Shown here piece after piece: positions 34,247 to 44,300 of a stretch of DNA of 64,000 nt. The notes below the pieces were generated by a model. That model was not told the DNA's origin. It saw nothing but the letters and a program-made list of their open reading frames with translations, and searched no databases. The translations under genes and the position numbers were made by a program. The stretch's first letter is position 1, and each line of letters starts with the position of its first letter. Source of the DNA: an uncultured bacterium (GTDB lineage Bacteria; Bacillota_A; Clostridia; Lachnospirales; Lachnospiraceae); the NCBI GenBank assembly GCA_905215045.1, contig CAJMOO010000001.1, forward strand, positions 18,300 to 82,299. Direction: 5' to 3'.

Positions 34247-35362
34247 ATGTTTTCGAAAAAGTTTACAGCGCTCATAAGCGTTTTTCTGATCATTGCGATC
34301 GCAGTTGGCGGAATGCTTGGTTATTATGATGCCAGATTAGAAGCTGCCGTCACTCCAAAAAAGCAGTCAATGGATAAGGTTAAGATCAAAAATAAAGAAG
34401 ATCTGACATTTGATAAAGACGTTGTTAATATTTTAATGGTTGGTTCTGATAATGGTGCACAAGGATCAGAAGAAGGCGACCATGGACGATCTGACAGTAT
34501 GATGGTTGCAACCATCAATTTTAAGACAAAAGAATTAAAATTAACATCATTCCTTCGTGATATGTATGTTGAGATTCCAGGACATGGAAGAAACAAATTA
34601 AATGCAGCTTATGCGTTTGGCGGGGAGGCACTTCTTTATCAGACACTTGCACAGAACTTTAATATTAAGATTGATAAATTCTGTGTTGTGGACCTTTCTG
34701 CATTTGAGAAAGTTATTAACCGAATCGGTGGTATCGAAATGACTCTTGAGAAAAGAGAAGCTGAGTACCTTAACACAACAAACTATATTTCCAAGAAGAA
34801 ATATCGTAATGTAAAACCAGGAAAACAGACATTAAACGGATGTCAGGCATTAGGATACGCAAGAGTGCGTCACGTATACTCTAAGAAATATGGTGATGAA
34901 GAATTTGGAAGAACCGGAAGACAGCGTGCCGTTATGCAGGCAACTTTCCAGAAGATGTTAAAGCACAACCCGGCTGACCTTGTAAATATCGCCATTGATG
35001 CATTAGGTGATGTATCTACCGATATGGATTCTACCTATATTAAGAAACTGATCCTTTCCGTAGCCACAATGGGAACTACAGAGATCGATCAGCTTCGTGT
35101 TCCAATCGAGAATACATATAAGACAGCGGTTGTTGGACACTATCCTCCTTGCGGTTTTGTATTCTTTGTAAACTTCAAAGCCAATCAGGAAGCATTAAAA
35201 TACTTTATGTTTAACAAAGGAAAGCGCCAGGACTTCGCACAGAATTATGGCGGGGCAGATGCTGCAGAAACCTGTGGTTACCCATCAAAATACGACTATA
35301 ACCGTTCCAAAGGTGATTCTGGAAATATTTTTAACAGCTCCAACACAACAGAGGGAGAATAA
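34247..35362 (+). CDS. LytR-CpsA-Psr (LCP) cell-wall ligase
   Basis: 371-aa type II membrane protein: one N-terminal helix (about 5-27) and an outer LCP domain. NILMVGSDNG, GRSDSMMVATINFKTKELKLTS and SFLRDMYVEIPGHGRNKLNAAYA are the family's phosphate- and isoprenoid-binding residues (Arg/Asp rich), and LGYARVRH is the conserved end. These enzymes transfer polyprenyl-linked glycopolymers such as teichoic acids or capsule to peptidoglycan. The C-terminus is a Ser/Asn-rich tail. It stands alone with its own promoter. Confidence 0.92.
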   Translation: MFSKKFTALISVFLIIAIAVGGMLGYYDARLEAAVTPKKQSMDKVKIKNKEDLTFDKDVVNILMVGSDNGAQGSEEGDHGRSDSMMVATINFKTKELKLTSFLRDMYVEIPGHGRNKLNAAYAFGGEALLYQTLAQNFNIKIDKFCVVDLSAFEKVINRIGGIEMTLEKREAEYLNTTNYISKKKYRNVKPGKQTLNGCQALGYARVRHVYSKKYGDEEFGRTGRQRAVMQATFQKMLKHNPADLVNIAIDALGDVSTDMDSTYIKKLILSVATMGTTEIDQLRVPIENTYKTAVVGHYPPCGFVFFVNFKANQEALKYFMFNKGKRQDFAQNYGGADAAETCGYPSKYDYNRSKGDSGNIFNSSNTTEGE

Positions 35363-35421
35363 GTAGTAGAAACTAACTAGCTTATTGAGAATTTTTTTCA
35401 ATAAATTGATCCAAATTAGCC

Positions 35422-35451
35422 TTGAGTAACCCGCATTCAATGTTTTATAAT
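35422..35451 (+). promoter_or_regulatory. Promoter for the DUF6110 / P-type ATPase unit
   Basis: TTGAGT (35422-35427), 18-bp spacer, TATAAT (35446-35451). Confidence 0.6.
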
Positions 35452-35543
35452 GAACAAAGTTACCGAGAGAGAGACATTATGAACTCCTTTTCGGATACAA
35501 GATGAATTAATAAATTATTTACATATTACAGGAGGACAAAAAC

Positions 35544-35879
35544 ATGGATTTAACAAAAGTTTTATCAGTAGTAAAGAGTAAAAAGACAGGATTTTTCGCA
35601 GCAGGAGTTTTATTTGGAACAGCAGGTATCAAAGCTTTATCAAGCAAAGATGCTAAAAAATTATATACAAATGCAACTGCAGCCGTTCTTCGTGCAAAAG
35701 AATGTGTTATGGATACAGTAACAACTGTTCAGGAAAACGCTGAAGACATTTACGAAGAAGCAAAACAGATCAATGAAGAAAGAGCTGCTGAAGATGCAGA
35801 AATGGAAGCTTTCGCTGAGGCTGATGTTGAAGAAACTGAAGAAGTTTCTGAAGATGCTTTTAAAGAAGTAGAAGAATAA
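35544..35879 (+). CDS. DUF6110-type small membrane protein
   Basis: 111 aa. An N-terminal hydrophobic segment (residues 14-31, TGFFAAGVLFGTAGIKAL) is followed by a helix and a very acidic tail (EEAKQINEERAAEDAEMEAF, then Glu/Asp to the end). Such proteins lie beside a P1B-type ATPase in related clostridia and are probably an accessory subunit, perhaps holding metal ions by the acidic tail; this is inference. A strong AGGAGG site and its own promoter precede it; a hairpin lies between it and the ATPase. Confidence 0.7.
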   Translation: MDLTKVLSVVKSKKTGFFAAGVLFGTAGIKALSSKDAKKLYTNATAAVLRAKECVMDTVTTVQENAEDIYEEAKQINEERAAEDAEMEAFAEADVEETEEVSEDAFKEVEE

Positions 35880-35901
35880 GAAAAAATATACATGGTAAAG
35901 T

Positions 35902-35934
35902 AACACCTGCAGTCATTTCTCTGCAGGTGTTTTC
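35902..35934 (+). terminator. Hairpin between the DUF6110 gene and the P-type ATPase
   Basis: AACACCTGCAG (35902-35912) pairs perfectly with CTGCAGGTGTT (35921-35931), loop of 8, followed by only a few T, so it could be a partial terminator that lowers the ATPase relative to the small protein. Confidence 0.65.
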
Positions 35935-35952
35935 AAAGAAAAAGGAGTTTAT

Positions 35953-38043
35953 ATGAAATTTACGATCAAACATGAGATCCGTGGCAGAATTCGTATTCAT
36001 AACTGCCAGAGAACGATGAGTGCTGATCAGGCAGATGAACTTCAATATTATCTGACAACAAAAGATTTTGTCACATCTGTCAAAATCTATGACCGCACAA
36101 ATGATATCGTGATCTGTTATGATACAGACCGTGAAGAAATTCTTAATACACTGAAAGCATTTTATCACGGAATCATCACTGTTCCAGACAATTATCAGGA
36201 AAGTCAGAGCAGACAGTTAAACCAGTCTTATTGGGATAAGATCACAAGTAATGTATTATTCCATTATGGAAGTAAATTATTTTTCCCATATCCTTTAAGA
36301 GCTGGTATCACAGCTGTCAAATCTGTAAAATACATATATGAAGGAATTCATACACTTGCACAAGGTAAGATTGAAGTTCCAGTGCTTGACGGTACAGCAA
36401 TTGGTGTATCTATGTTAAGAAGAGATATTAACACAGCATCTTCTATCATGTTCTTACTCGGAATCGGAGAGATTCTTGAAGAGTGGACACATAAGAAATC
36501 CGTCGATGATCTTGCCAAGAGCATGTCATTAAATGTAGGTAAAGTATGGAAAGTCGATGGAGATCATGAAGTTTTAGTATCATCTAACGAGATCAAAGTT
36601 GATGACATTGTTCAGGTACAGATGGGAAATATGGTTCCATTTGATGGTGTTGTAATTGAAGGAGAAGCGATGGTCAATCAGGCATCCTTAACTGGAGAAT
36701 CTGTTCCTGTCCGCAAAACGATCGAAGGATATGTTTATGCAGGAACTGTTCTTGAAGAAGGAAGCTTAAAAGTACAGGTCAAAGAAGCAAACGGATCTGG
36801 AAAATTCGACAAGATCGTTACGATGATCGAAGAATCAGAGAAATTAAAATCATCTTTAGAAAGCAAGGCAGAGCATCTTGCAGACCGTCTGGTTCCTTAT
36901 ACACTGGCAGGAACTGCTCTTACATATCTGTTTACAAGAAATGTAACAAAAGCATTATCTGTGCTGATGGTTGATTTCTCATGCGCATTAAAACTTGCAA
37001 TGCCTATTTCTGTTTTATCTGCGATCAAAGAAGCAAATGACCATAATATCGTTGTCAAAGGCGGGAAATACTTAGAAGCAATGGCTGAAGCACAGACGAT
37101 CGTGTTCGATAAGACAGGTACATTAACAAAAGCAGAACCAACGGTTCTTGACATTGTTTCCTTTAACGGAATGAAGTGTCAGGAATTATTAAGAATTGCT
37201 GCATGTTTAGAAGAACATTTCCCTCATTCTATGGCGAAAGCAGTCGTTCAGGCAGCGAAAGACCGTGATCTTGTACATGAAGAACTGCATTCAAAAGTGG
37301 AATATATCGTAGCTCACGGAATTTCTTCCATGATCGAAGATAAGAAAGTTGTCATCGGAAGTTATCATTTTGTATTTGAAGATGAACAGTGTACGATTCC
37401 TGAAGGTAAAGAAGAATTATTTAAAAAACTTCCAGAAGAATGTTCTCACTTATACATGGCAATCGAACATGAGCTTGCAGGTGTGATCTGTATTGAAGAC
37501 CCACTGCGTGAAGAAGCAAAAGATGTCATTAAAGCATTAAAAGAAGCTGGAATCGACAAAGTCGTTATGATGACTGGAGACAGCGAACGAACAGCAAGAG
37601 TCATTGCTGAAAAAGTCGGTGTTGACGAATACCATGCTGAAGTACTTCCAGAAGAAAAAGCTGCATTTGTTGAGGCAGAAAAAGCTGCTGGAAGAAAAGT
37701 TATCATGATCGGTGACGGAATCAACGATTCTCCAGCCTTATCCGCTGCAAATGTTGGTGTTGCGATCAGTGATGGAGCTGAAATTGCAAGAGAAATCGCT
37801 GATGTAACGATCGAAGCTGATCATTTACATGGATTAGTCGCATTAAAACATATCAGTAACCGCTTAATGCATCGTATTCATAACAACTATCGCTTTATTG
37901 TTGGATTTAACGCAGGACTTATTGGTGCTGGTGTTTTAGGAATCTTACAGCCAACAACATCTGCATTGTTACATAATACATCAACCCTTTGTATTGGGCT
38001 TAGAAGCATGAAAAATCTGCTTCCTGAGGAAGAAACAAAATAA
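35953..38043 (+). CDS. P1B-type heavy-metal ATPase with atypical membrane motif
   Basis: Cation pump of 696 aa with an N-terminal heavy-metal-like domain (1-80) that lacks the CxxC. The catalytic Asp is D386 in FDKTGTLT; TGDSERTARVIAEK, GDGINDSPALSAANVGVAI and TGES in the actuator are intact. The metal-binding motif in the sixth helix is normally CPC, but here the text is DFSCALKLAMP (C344), with neither the first Cys nor the Pro. The transported ion is therefore not the usual copper or zinc set and remains unknown. The partner DUF6110 protein precedes it. Confidence 0.87.
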   Translation: MKFTIKHEIRGRIRIHNCQRTMSADQADELQYYLTTKDFVTSVKIYDRTNDIVICYDTDREEILNTLKAFYHGIITVPDNYQESQSRQLNQSYWDKITSNVLFHYGSKLFFPYPLRAGITAVKSVKYIYEGIHTLAQGKIEVPVLDGTAIGVSMLRRDINTASSIMFLLGIGEILEEWTHKKSVDDLAKSMSLNVGKVWKVDGDHEVLVSSNEIKVDDIVQVQMGNMVPFDGVVIEGEAMVNQASLTGESVPVRKTIEGYVYAGTVLEEGSLKVQVKEANGSGKFDKIVTMIEESEKLKSSLESKAEHLADRLVPYTLAGTALTYLFTRNVTKALSVLMVDFSCALKLAMPISVLSAIKEANDHNIVVKGGKYLEAMAEAQTIVFDKTGTLTKAEPTVLDIVSFNGMKCQELLRIAACLEEHFPHSMAKAVVQAAKDRDLVHEELHSKVEYIVAHGISSMIEDKKVVIGSYHFVFEDEQCTIPEGKEELFKKLPEECSHLYMAIEHELAGVICIEDPLREEAKDVIKALKEAGIDKVVMMTGDSERTARVIAEKVGVDEYHAEVLPEEKAAFVEAEKAAGRKVIMIGDGINDSPALSAANVGVAISDGAEIAREIADVTIEADHLHGLVALKHISNRLMHRIHNNYRFIVGFNAGLIGAGVLGILQPTTSALLHNTSTLCIGLRSMKNLLPEEETK

Positions 38044-38056
38044 TATATTTTATAGT

Positions 38057-38108
38057 AAAAAAGCATTCAGTTTCTGTATACAACGGAAACCGGGTGCTTT
38101 TTATTTTT
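38057..38108 (+). terminator. Terminator after the P-type ATPase
   Basis: AAAAAGCATTCAGTTTC pairs with GAAACCGGGTGCTTTTT with a few mismatches, then a T-run. Confidence 0.75.
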
Positions 38109-38160
38109 GTCGATTTATGGTAATATAGAACAATCAAATAAATAAAACAGGAGATTTTTT

Positions 38161-39501
38161 ATGGAACGAGACTTAACCAAAGGGAGTATTGGGGGAAATA
38201 TTTTTAGATTTGCACTTCCTTATTTTTTATCATATTTTTTACAGACATTATACGGAATGGCTGATTTATTTATCATTGGACAGTTTGATTCTGTCGCAGG
38301 CACAACCGCTGTCTCAATCGGAAGCCAGGTGATGCATATGATAACGGTTATGATCGTTGGAATCGCAATGGGAACAACGGTTATGATCGGCAAATCTGTT
38401 GGTGCAAAGCAAAAGAAGGAAACCTCAAAGATCATTGGAAATACGATCACTTTATTTTTAGGAATTTCAGTTATTTTAACAGCGATTTTATTGTTTCTGG
38501 TAAATCCTATCGTCCATGTTATGTCAACACCTGAACAAGCAGTTCATGGAACCAGTGCCTATTTAATGATCTGTTTTGCGGGAATTCCACTGATCACTGC
38601 ATACAATATCATAAGTTCTATTTTCCGAGGACTCGGTGATTCCAAAAGTCCGATGTATTTTATCGCAATCGCATGTTTCTTTAATATTATTCTGGATTAC
38701 ATATTTATTGGAGTATTTCATCTTGGTGCTTCTGGTGCAGCGCTTGGAACAACACTGGCACAGACGATCAGTGTGATCATTGCATTATTTGCAGTATTTA
38801 AAAAGGATACAGGAATTTCCATTCAAAAAGAAGATTTAAAGCCACAGGCACGTACCTTAAAGAACATTTTACAGATTGGTGTTCCTGTCTCACTTCAGGA
38901 TGGATTTATCCAGATATCCTTTATTATCATAACGATCATTGCGAACCAGAGAGGGTTAAATGATGCAGCTGCTGTTGGAATTGTTGAGAAGGTCATTAGT
39001 TTCGTCTTCCTTGTTCCATCCTCCATGTTATCTTGTGTATCAGCGATCTCTGCACAAAATATCGGAGCTGGAAAAGATGACAGAGCTTATAAAACACTGC
39101 AATACGCAACGATGATCGCGGTAAGTTTTGGACTGGTTGTCGCTGTCTGTATGCAGTTTGTCTCCAATCCAGTTGTCGGTATCTTCACAAACGATCCGAT
39201 CGTTATCAAGATGGGCAGCCAGTATATCAGAAGTTATATCTGGGATTGTATGATCGCAGGAATTCATTTTAGTTTCAGCGGATATTTCTGTGCCTATGGC
39301 AAATCAGGAATTTCCTTTTTACATAATGTATTGTCTATCATACTGATTCGTATTCCAGGTGCTTTTCTGGCTTCAAAATACTTTGCTGACACACTTTATC
39401 CAATGGGATTTGCAGCACCATGTGGATCACTGTTATCTGTGATCATATGCGTCACTGCACTCTATTATTTTAAGAATATAAAAAAGGAAATCACTGTCTG
39501 A
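38161..39501 (+). CDS. MATE-family efflux transporter
   Basis: 446 aa, about 12 hydrophobic helices in two related halves (the first at 10-215, the second at 235-440). GSIGGNIFRFALPYFLSYFL is the family start, and GLGDSKSPMYFI matches the NorM/DinF pattern. It exports cationic drugs or metabolites using Na+ or H+. AGGAG lies before the ATG. It is a single gene; no regulator adjoins. Confidence 0.9.
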   Translation: MERDLTKGSIGGNIFRFALPYFLSYFLQTLYGMADLFIIGQFDSVAGTTAVSIGSQVMHMITVMIVGIAMGTTVMIGKSVGAKQKKETSKIIGNTITLFLGISVILTAILLFLVNPIVHVMSTPEQAVHGTSAYLMICFAGIPLITAYNIISSIFRGLGDSKSPMYFIAIACFFNIILDYIFIGVFHLGASGAALGTTLAQTISVIIALFAVFKKDTGISIQKEDLKPQARTLKNILQIGVPVSLQDGFIQISFIIITIIANQRGLNDAAAVGIVEKVISFVFLVPSSMLSCVSAISAQNIGAGKDDRAYKTLQYATMIAVSFGLVVAVCMQFVSNPVVGIFTNDPIVIKMGSQYIRSYIWDCMIAGIHFSFSGYFCAYGKSGISFLHNVLSIILIRIPGAFLASKYFADTLYPMGFAAPCGSLLSVIICVTALYYFKNIKKEITV

Positions 39502-39528
39502 ATTGATCATGAACCGTAGAAGTATATC

Positions 39529-39557
39529 TTTCCAAATTTTCTGAAAACTGATATAAT
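39529..39557 (+). promoter_or_regulatory. Promoter of the six-gene LRR/MoxR block
   Basis: TTTCCA (39529-39534), 17-bp spacer, TATAAT (39552-39557), 39 bp before the kinase start. Confidence 0.55.
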
Positions 39558-39596
39558 AAAAGATAACTATTGGAAACAACTTATGGAGTATAAAGA

Positions 39597-41312
39597 ATGC
39601 AAATATTATTCAACTATGTCGCTGATAATCAAATCTTTTTTCTAATTTTATTTGGTATGATGATTCTTATTGTTATACTTTTTGGATTGTATCAAAAACA
39701 GCAAAGAACCATCCGGCAGATTGAACAGACTGTCGAAGATGAACGAAATTTTTATCAGTCTTTTGAAGACGAAACTTCCCATGTTTATCTATGTATCAGA
39801 CAATCTGATCTTAAGATCTTATATATCAGTTCTAATTTATACACTGTTACCGGACTGAATCCAGAGAGTGTATATTCTGATATTGAAATGCTTTCTGCAC
39901 TGGTAAGTCCGTATGATGCAAGAAAGATCCGAAAAGAACTGACAACATGGAACCAGACGGATACTCTTGAGCAGGAGATTAATTTTCACAAATTAGGTTC
40001 CGAGCAGCCTTATCGCGGAAAACTTTCTTTATCTGCTCCGGCTGATAAGGACATCTATTTACTGGTATTTACAGATATCACGAACGAATACCAGCTTCGT
40101 GAAACCTTATACGAACAGCTTGATCAAGTTCAGAAAGAAAGCCTTGCCAAAACAGACTTTTTATCCAGAATGTCTCATGAAATCAGAACTCCTATGAATG
40201 GTATTCTTGGTATGTTGAATCTTGCCCAGAAACATATCGATGATTCAACACTCGTCAGCCAGTACCTTGGCAAAACAGAAAATCTTTCAATGTTCTTACT
40301 GACACTGATCAATGATATTCTTGATATGTCCCGAATTGAAAGCGGAAAAATGAAATTAGAAGAAGTACCGTTTGATCTGACTGCAATGGCTGCAAAAATT
40401 GATAACATGTTCAGTGGATCCGCCAAAGAGAAAGGGATTTTATGGACACTGCAATTACAGAATATTGATACACCTTACGTGATCGGTGACGAGATGCGTT
40501 TGAGTCAGGTTATCATCAACTTTATTTCCAATGCATTAAAATTCACACCGGAACATGGTGAGATTACCGTAACTTTCCGACAGATGGGAATTATCGATGA
40601 CAAAGCACATCTTATGCTTCGTGTAAAAGATACTGGAAAGGGAATGAAAGCAGGTTTCCTTGATAAGATCTTTCTTCCATTTGAGCAGGAAGATGCATCT
40701 ACCGCACATAACTATGGCGGTAGCGGACTTGGAATGGCAATTGCCGATAATATCATTAAATTAATGCATGGTGAGATTCTTGTAGAGAGTGAAGAAGGCA
40801 AAGGATCTGAGTTTGTTGTCTATGTTTCACTTCCAGTTGCTCAGGAAAACATCGATGATTTAAAGAATTCTGCATCCACAGCCAGCCAGACTTCTTATCT
40901 GGAAGATCAAACATCTTCCGAACAAGATTTTACAATGGAAGGACTGCATATTCTATTGGCTGAAGATAACGATATCAATGCCGAAATTGCCATTGAACTG
41001 TTAGAACTTGATGGTGCGATTGTGGATCATGCGCCAGATGGAGCCAAGGCATTGGAAATGTTTGATCATAGTATTCCAGGATATTATGATGTTATATTAA
41101 TGGATATCCAGATGCCAAACATGGATGGATGGGAAGCTACAAAAGCGATCCGTGATCTTCCTAGAACGGATCACGACATTTTAATCTTTGCCATGTCTGC
41201 AAATGCATTTGTAGAAGACCAGCGGCATTCTTTAGAAATTGGAATGAACGCACATATCAACAAACCAATTGATTTTGAAGAACTTCGTCAGTTAATCAAG
41301 GCTAATTTGTAA
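39597..41312 (+). CDS. Hybrid sensor histidine kinase with receiver domain
   Basis: 571 aa. One N-terminal membrane helix (about 12-33), a PAS-like sensor (about 50-165), HisKA with the phospho-acceptor H194 in SHEIRTPMNG, a HATPase (NALKFTPEHGEITV, GKGMKAGFLDK, GSGLGMAI, GKGSEF) and a C-terminal receiver whose phosphorylated Asp is D503 (LMDIQMPNMDG). With no outer sensor domain it probably reads a signal inside or in the membrane. There is no separate output regulator or Hpt domain in the window. The gene opens a block with the LRR protein 22 bp later. Confidence 0.92.
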   Translation: MQILFNYVADNQIFFLILFGMMILIVILFGLYQKQQRTIRQIEQTVEDERNFYQSFEDETSHVYLCIRQSDLKILYISSNLYTVTGLNPESVYSDIEMLSALVSPYDARKIRKELTTWNQTDTLEQEINFHKLGSEQPYRGKLSLSAPADKDIYLLVFTDITNEYQLRETLYEQLDQVQKESLAKTDFLSRMSHEIRTPMNGILGMLNLAQKHIDDSTLVSQYLGKTENLSMFLLTLINDILDMSRIESGKMKLEEVPFDLTAMAAKIDNMFSGSAKEKGILWTLQLQNIDTPYVIGDEMRLSQVIINFISNALKFTPEHGEITVTFRQMGIIDDKAHLMLRVKDTGKGMKAGFLDKIFLPFEQEDASTAHNYGGSGLGMAIADNIIKLMHGEILVESEEGKGSEFVVYVSLPVAQENIDDLKNSASTASQTSYLEDQTSSEQDFTMEGLHILLAEDNDINAEIAIELLELDGAIVDHAPDGAKALEMFDHSIPGYYDVILMDIQMPNMDGWEATKAIRDLPRTDHDILIFAMSANAFVEDQRHSLEIGMNAHINKPIDFEELRQLIKANL

Positions 41313-41334
41313 TTATATATGGGGTATAATATTT

Positions 41335-44300
41335 ATGGGGAAAAAACGTACAAAAAGAGAAAAGAATTTTCCAAAGCACGTCGTAACAGGAGTGGCAGTG
41401 ACCAGTCTTGCTTTTGGTGTGCTTACAAATGCCGCTGGATTTGAAAATTTATTCGAACCACAGAGTTACAAAAAATTCGAAAAACAGTTAGACAAGAAAT
41501 CAGATTATGTTTCTGGCAAAGGCAAGAATACGGATCTTGCCGACCAAAAGAATCCAAATCAAAAGAACTCAGGAAATGACCTGCAACAGGCTATGAAGCT
41601 TTCCGGCGACCAGATGAAAACATCATCACAAAAAAGTGATATGAATCTTTCGTCCAGCCAGAATTCCGACAATAATGCTCAAAATGCAAATACTTTTTCT
41701 GTCTCAGATACCGATGGTACTGGAACCGTTGATACAAATACCAATCCCGGTAATTCATCTGATACAAATGGAAATGATTCATCTGATTCACAGAAACCAG
41801 GGACATCTGACAGCAATCAGAAGCCATCCAGTGACAACTCATCCGATACCGATGATAAGCCGTCTACACCGGATACACCAAGCTCTGATGATGATTCCAA
41901 AACAACTACATGGGAAGAAGAACAGTTAAAGCCAAAAGATCAAGAAGAAACCAAATATGGAAAAATCACAAAATTAACTGCAAAGATCACAAAAGAAGAA
42001 TATTCAATGGAATCTGCTTTTGATGCCAGTGATGCTGTTGTAACTGGAACATTTATAAAAGATGGAAAAACATATACACAGGAACTTCCTTATGGTGGAG
42101 AAGATGGATATAAGATTTCATTTTCAACCAAAAAAGTAGGAACACATACAGCCGTTATTAGTTTCGGTGGTCTGACAACACGTGCCGCATACAAGGTTTT
42201 ACAAAATAGTGCTGTCGTAAATTTCTTTGTTTTTTACAATAACGAATACTATGGTGCTCAATTTAATGGAAAGTTATTTGATTTTCTGACAGAAGATGTA
42301 CAGGATTATTTATCTTCTTTAAACAAGATACCTTATACCTATCCATGTGGAGGAACCGCAATCAATCTGGAAGATATGCACAGCCGCATGATCGCTTATC
42401 TTTTAGATAATCAAGTAAAAGAATCCCTTGTTAAATTTGATGGAAGTTACCCTAATGTAAATTTCCTGGAAGAATCTTCCGATGGATATCTTAAAACAAT
42501 GCTGGAAGGTTTCCGTTTTTGTACAGACAAAAATTTGATTGATTCAAAATCTTATATTTATTATCCAGCGGACACCAAAAGCTGGAATTATGCAATTAAT
42601 ACCAAACAGCTTGTCGATGTCATGGTCTCTGTACCGGACGATTTTAAGATAAAACGCGTGACACAGTCAGAAGATGACTGGAAATCATACCATGCTGATC
42701 AGGTTCTTGAACAATATCTCGGAACAGATGAGAATCTTTGTGTCCCGATGGGTGTTACCAAAGTTCAATTAACCAAGAAACCAGCCAATGCAAACGTTAC
42801 AACGCTTACCTTGCCGGAGAGTGTAAATCAGGTTGATGCAGCATCTATCGCTGAATATATTCCTTCTTTGCAGGAATATGCCTATACGGACCCTGATGAC
42901 AGCTGTTCGATCAGTTACCGCAATTATAAAATCATTGATGGAGTTTTATACAGCAAAGACGGGACAACTTTGTTATCTGTTCCTGCTGGAAGAACAAAGA
43001 AATTAGTCATTCCGTCAACTGTTACAACACTTGCCAAGGGCTGCTTTAAAAACGTGTCTCTTGATAAGATTTATTTTGAGGATTCATCCGCTCCTGTATG
43101 TCTTGGAGATACTGGTTATCACGGAACGATCGTTGTGCCTGAATCCACTTATAATACTGCATGTAAAAAATACATCTTTGCTTTTTCGAATGAATCTACA
43201 AATATTGATTTTGTATCAGAAGATCAACAGGAATCCTTGTATAGTTATGATGCAGATACAAATACCATTTGTAAAAAAGATGATCCAGAAACTCTTTGCG
43301 GCGTTCCTTCAGATGCAAAAGGTCTATACAGTGTTGATTCTAAATATAAGACGATTGAAGCCGGTGCATTTTATGGCAATACTTCAATTACAGATATAGA
43401 ACTTGGACGAAATATAACAAAATTAAATAACAACAGTCTTGCATTTTCAAGTAATATCAGCAGCATTTCCAGCACTTCATCAAAACTACAGATCGATGCA
43501 AATCTTTTTGGTGATCCTTCGGATGGTGCTAAAGTTCCTGATATCAAATTTTATGTATATGCAACGGACTATGAACACTATCTAAAGGAGTGGAGTGATA
43601 TTCTTGATCCTGTCTATGGAAGTGAGACAGCCAAAGGAATTCTTTCTACCGACAATGGAACGATCATTTATGAAGATGGTGCAAAATACGAAAGATATAA
43701 AGAAGGATCAAATACATACTATCGTCTGTTAAAAGTATATGAGAATTCCAAAACTGCTTTTAAGATCAAAGATGGTACAACAAAAATTACAAATGGTGCC
43801 TTGGATGAATGCTCGAAACTTGAAATCCTGTATCTGCCATCTGATTTGCAATCCTTTGATTCAGAACTGTTAAACAACTGTAATGCATTGGAAACCGTCA
43901 TCAATACCGCACCTTCCACTAAAGTTTTCCTTCCTGATGCTTCTGATGGTTCGGTCTTTAACATTGGTGTTGATTATCAGGAATTTACATATGACGATGG
44001 TATTGTATACGGAAAAACACTGGATGGTTCTTATACATTATTGAATGTTCCAACGGATTACTCTGGACTCCTAAACCTGAAAAATAATACAACAAAGCTG
44101 TATAACAAAGCATTATCCGGCTGTACGGGGGTAGATGGATTTAATGTTCTGGATGATAAAGCACTTACAGAAATCGGTGCTTATTGTTTTGAAGGATGCA
44201 CATTTATATCGTTTGATGCTTCAAAGCTTACAAACCTTAACCTGATCGGTAAGGCAGCATTTAAAGATTGTATCTATTTAAACAGCATCTATCTTCCGGA

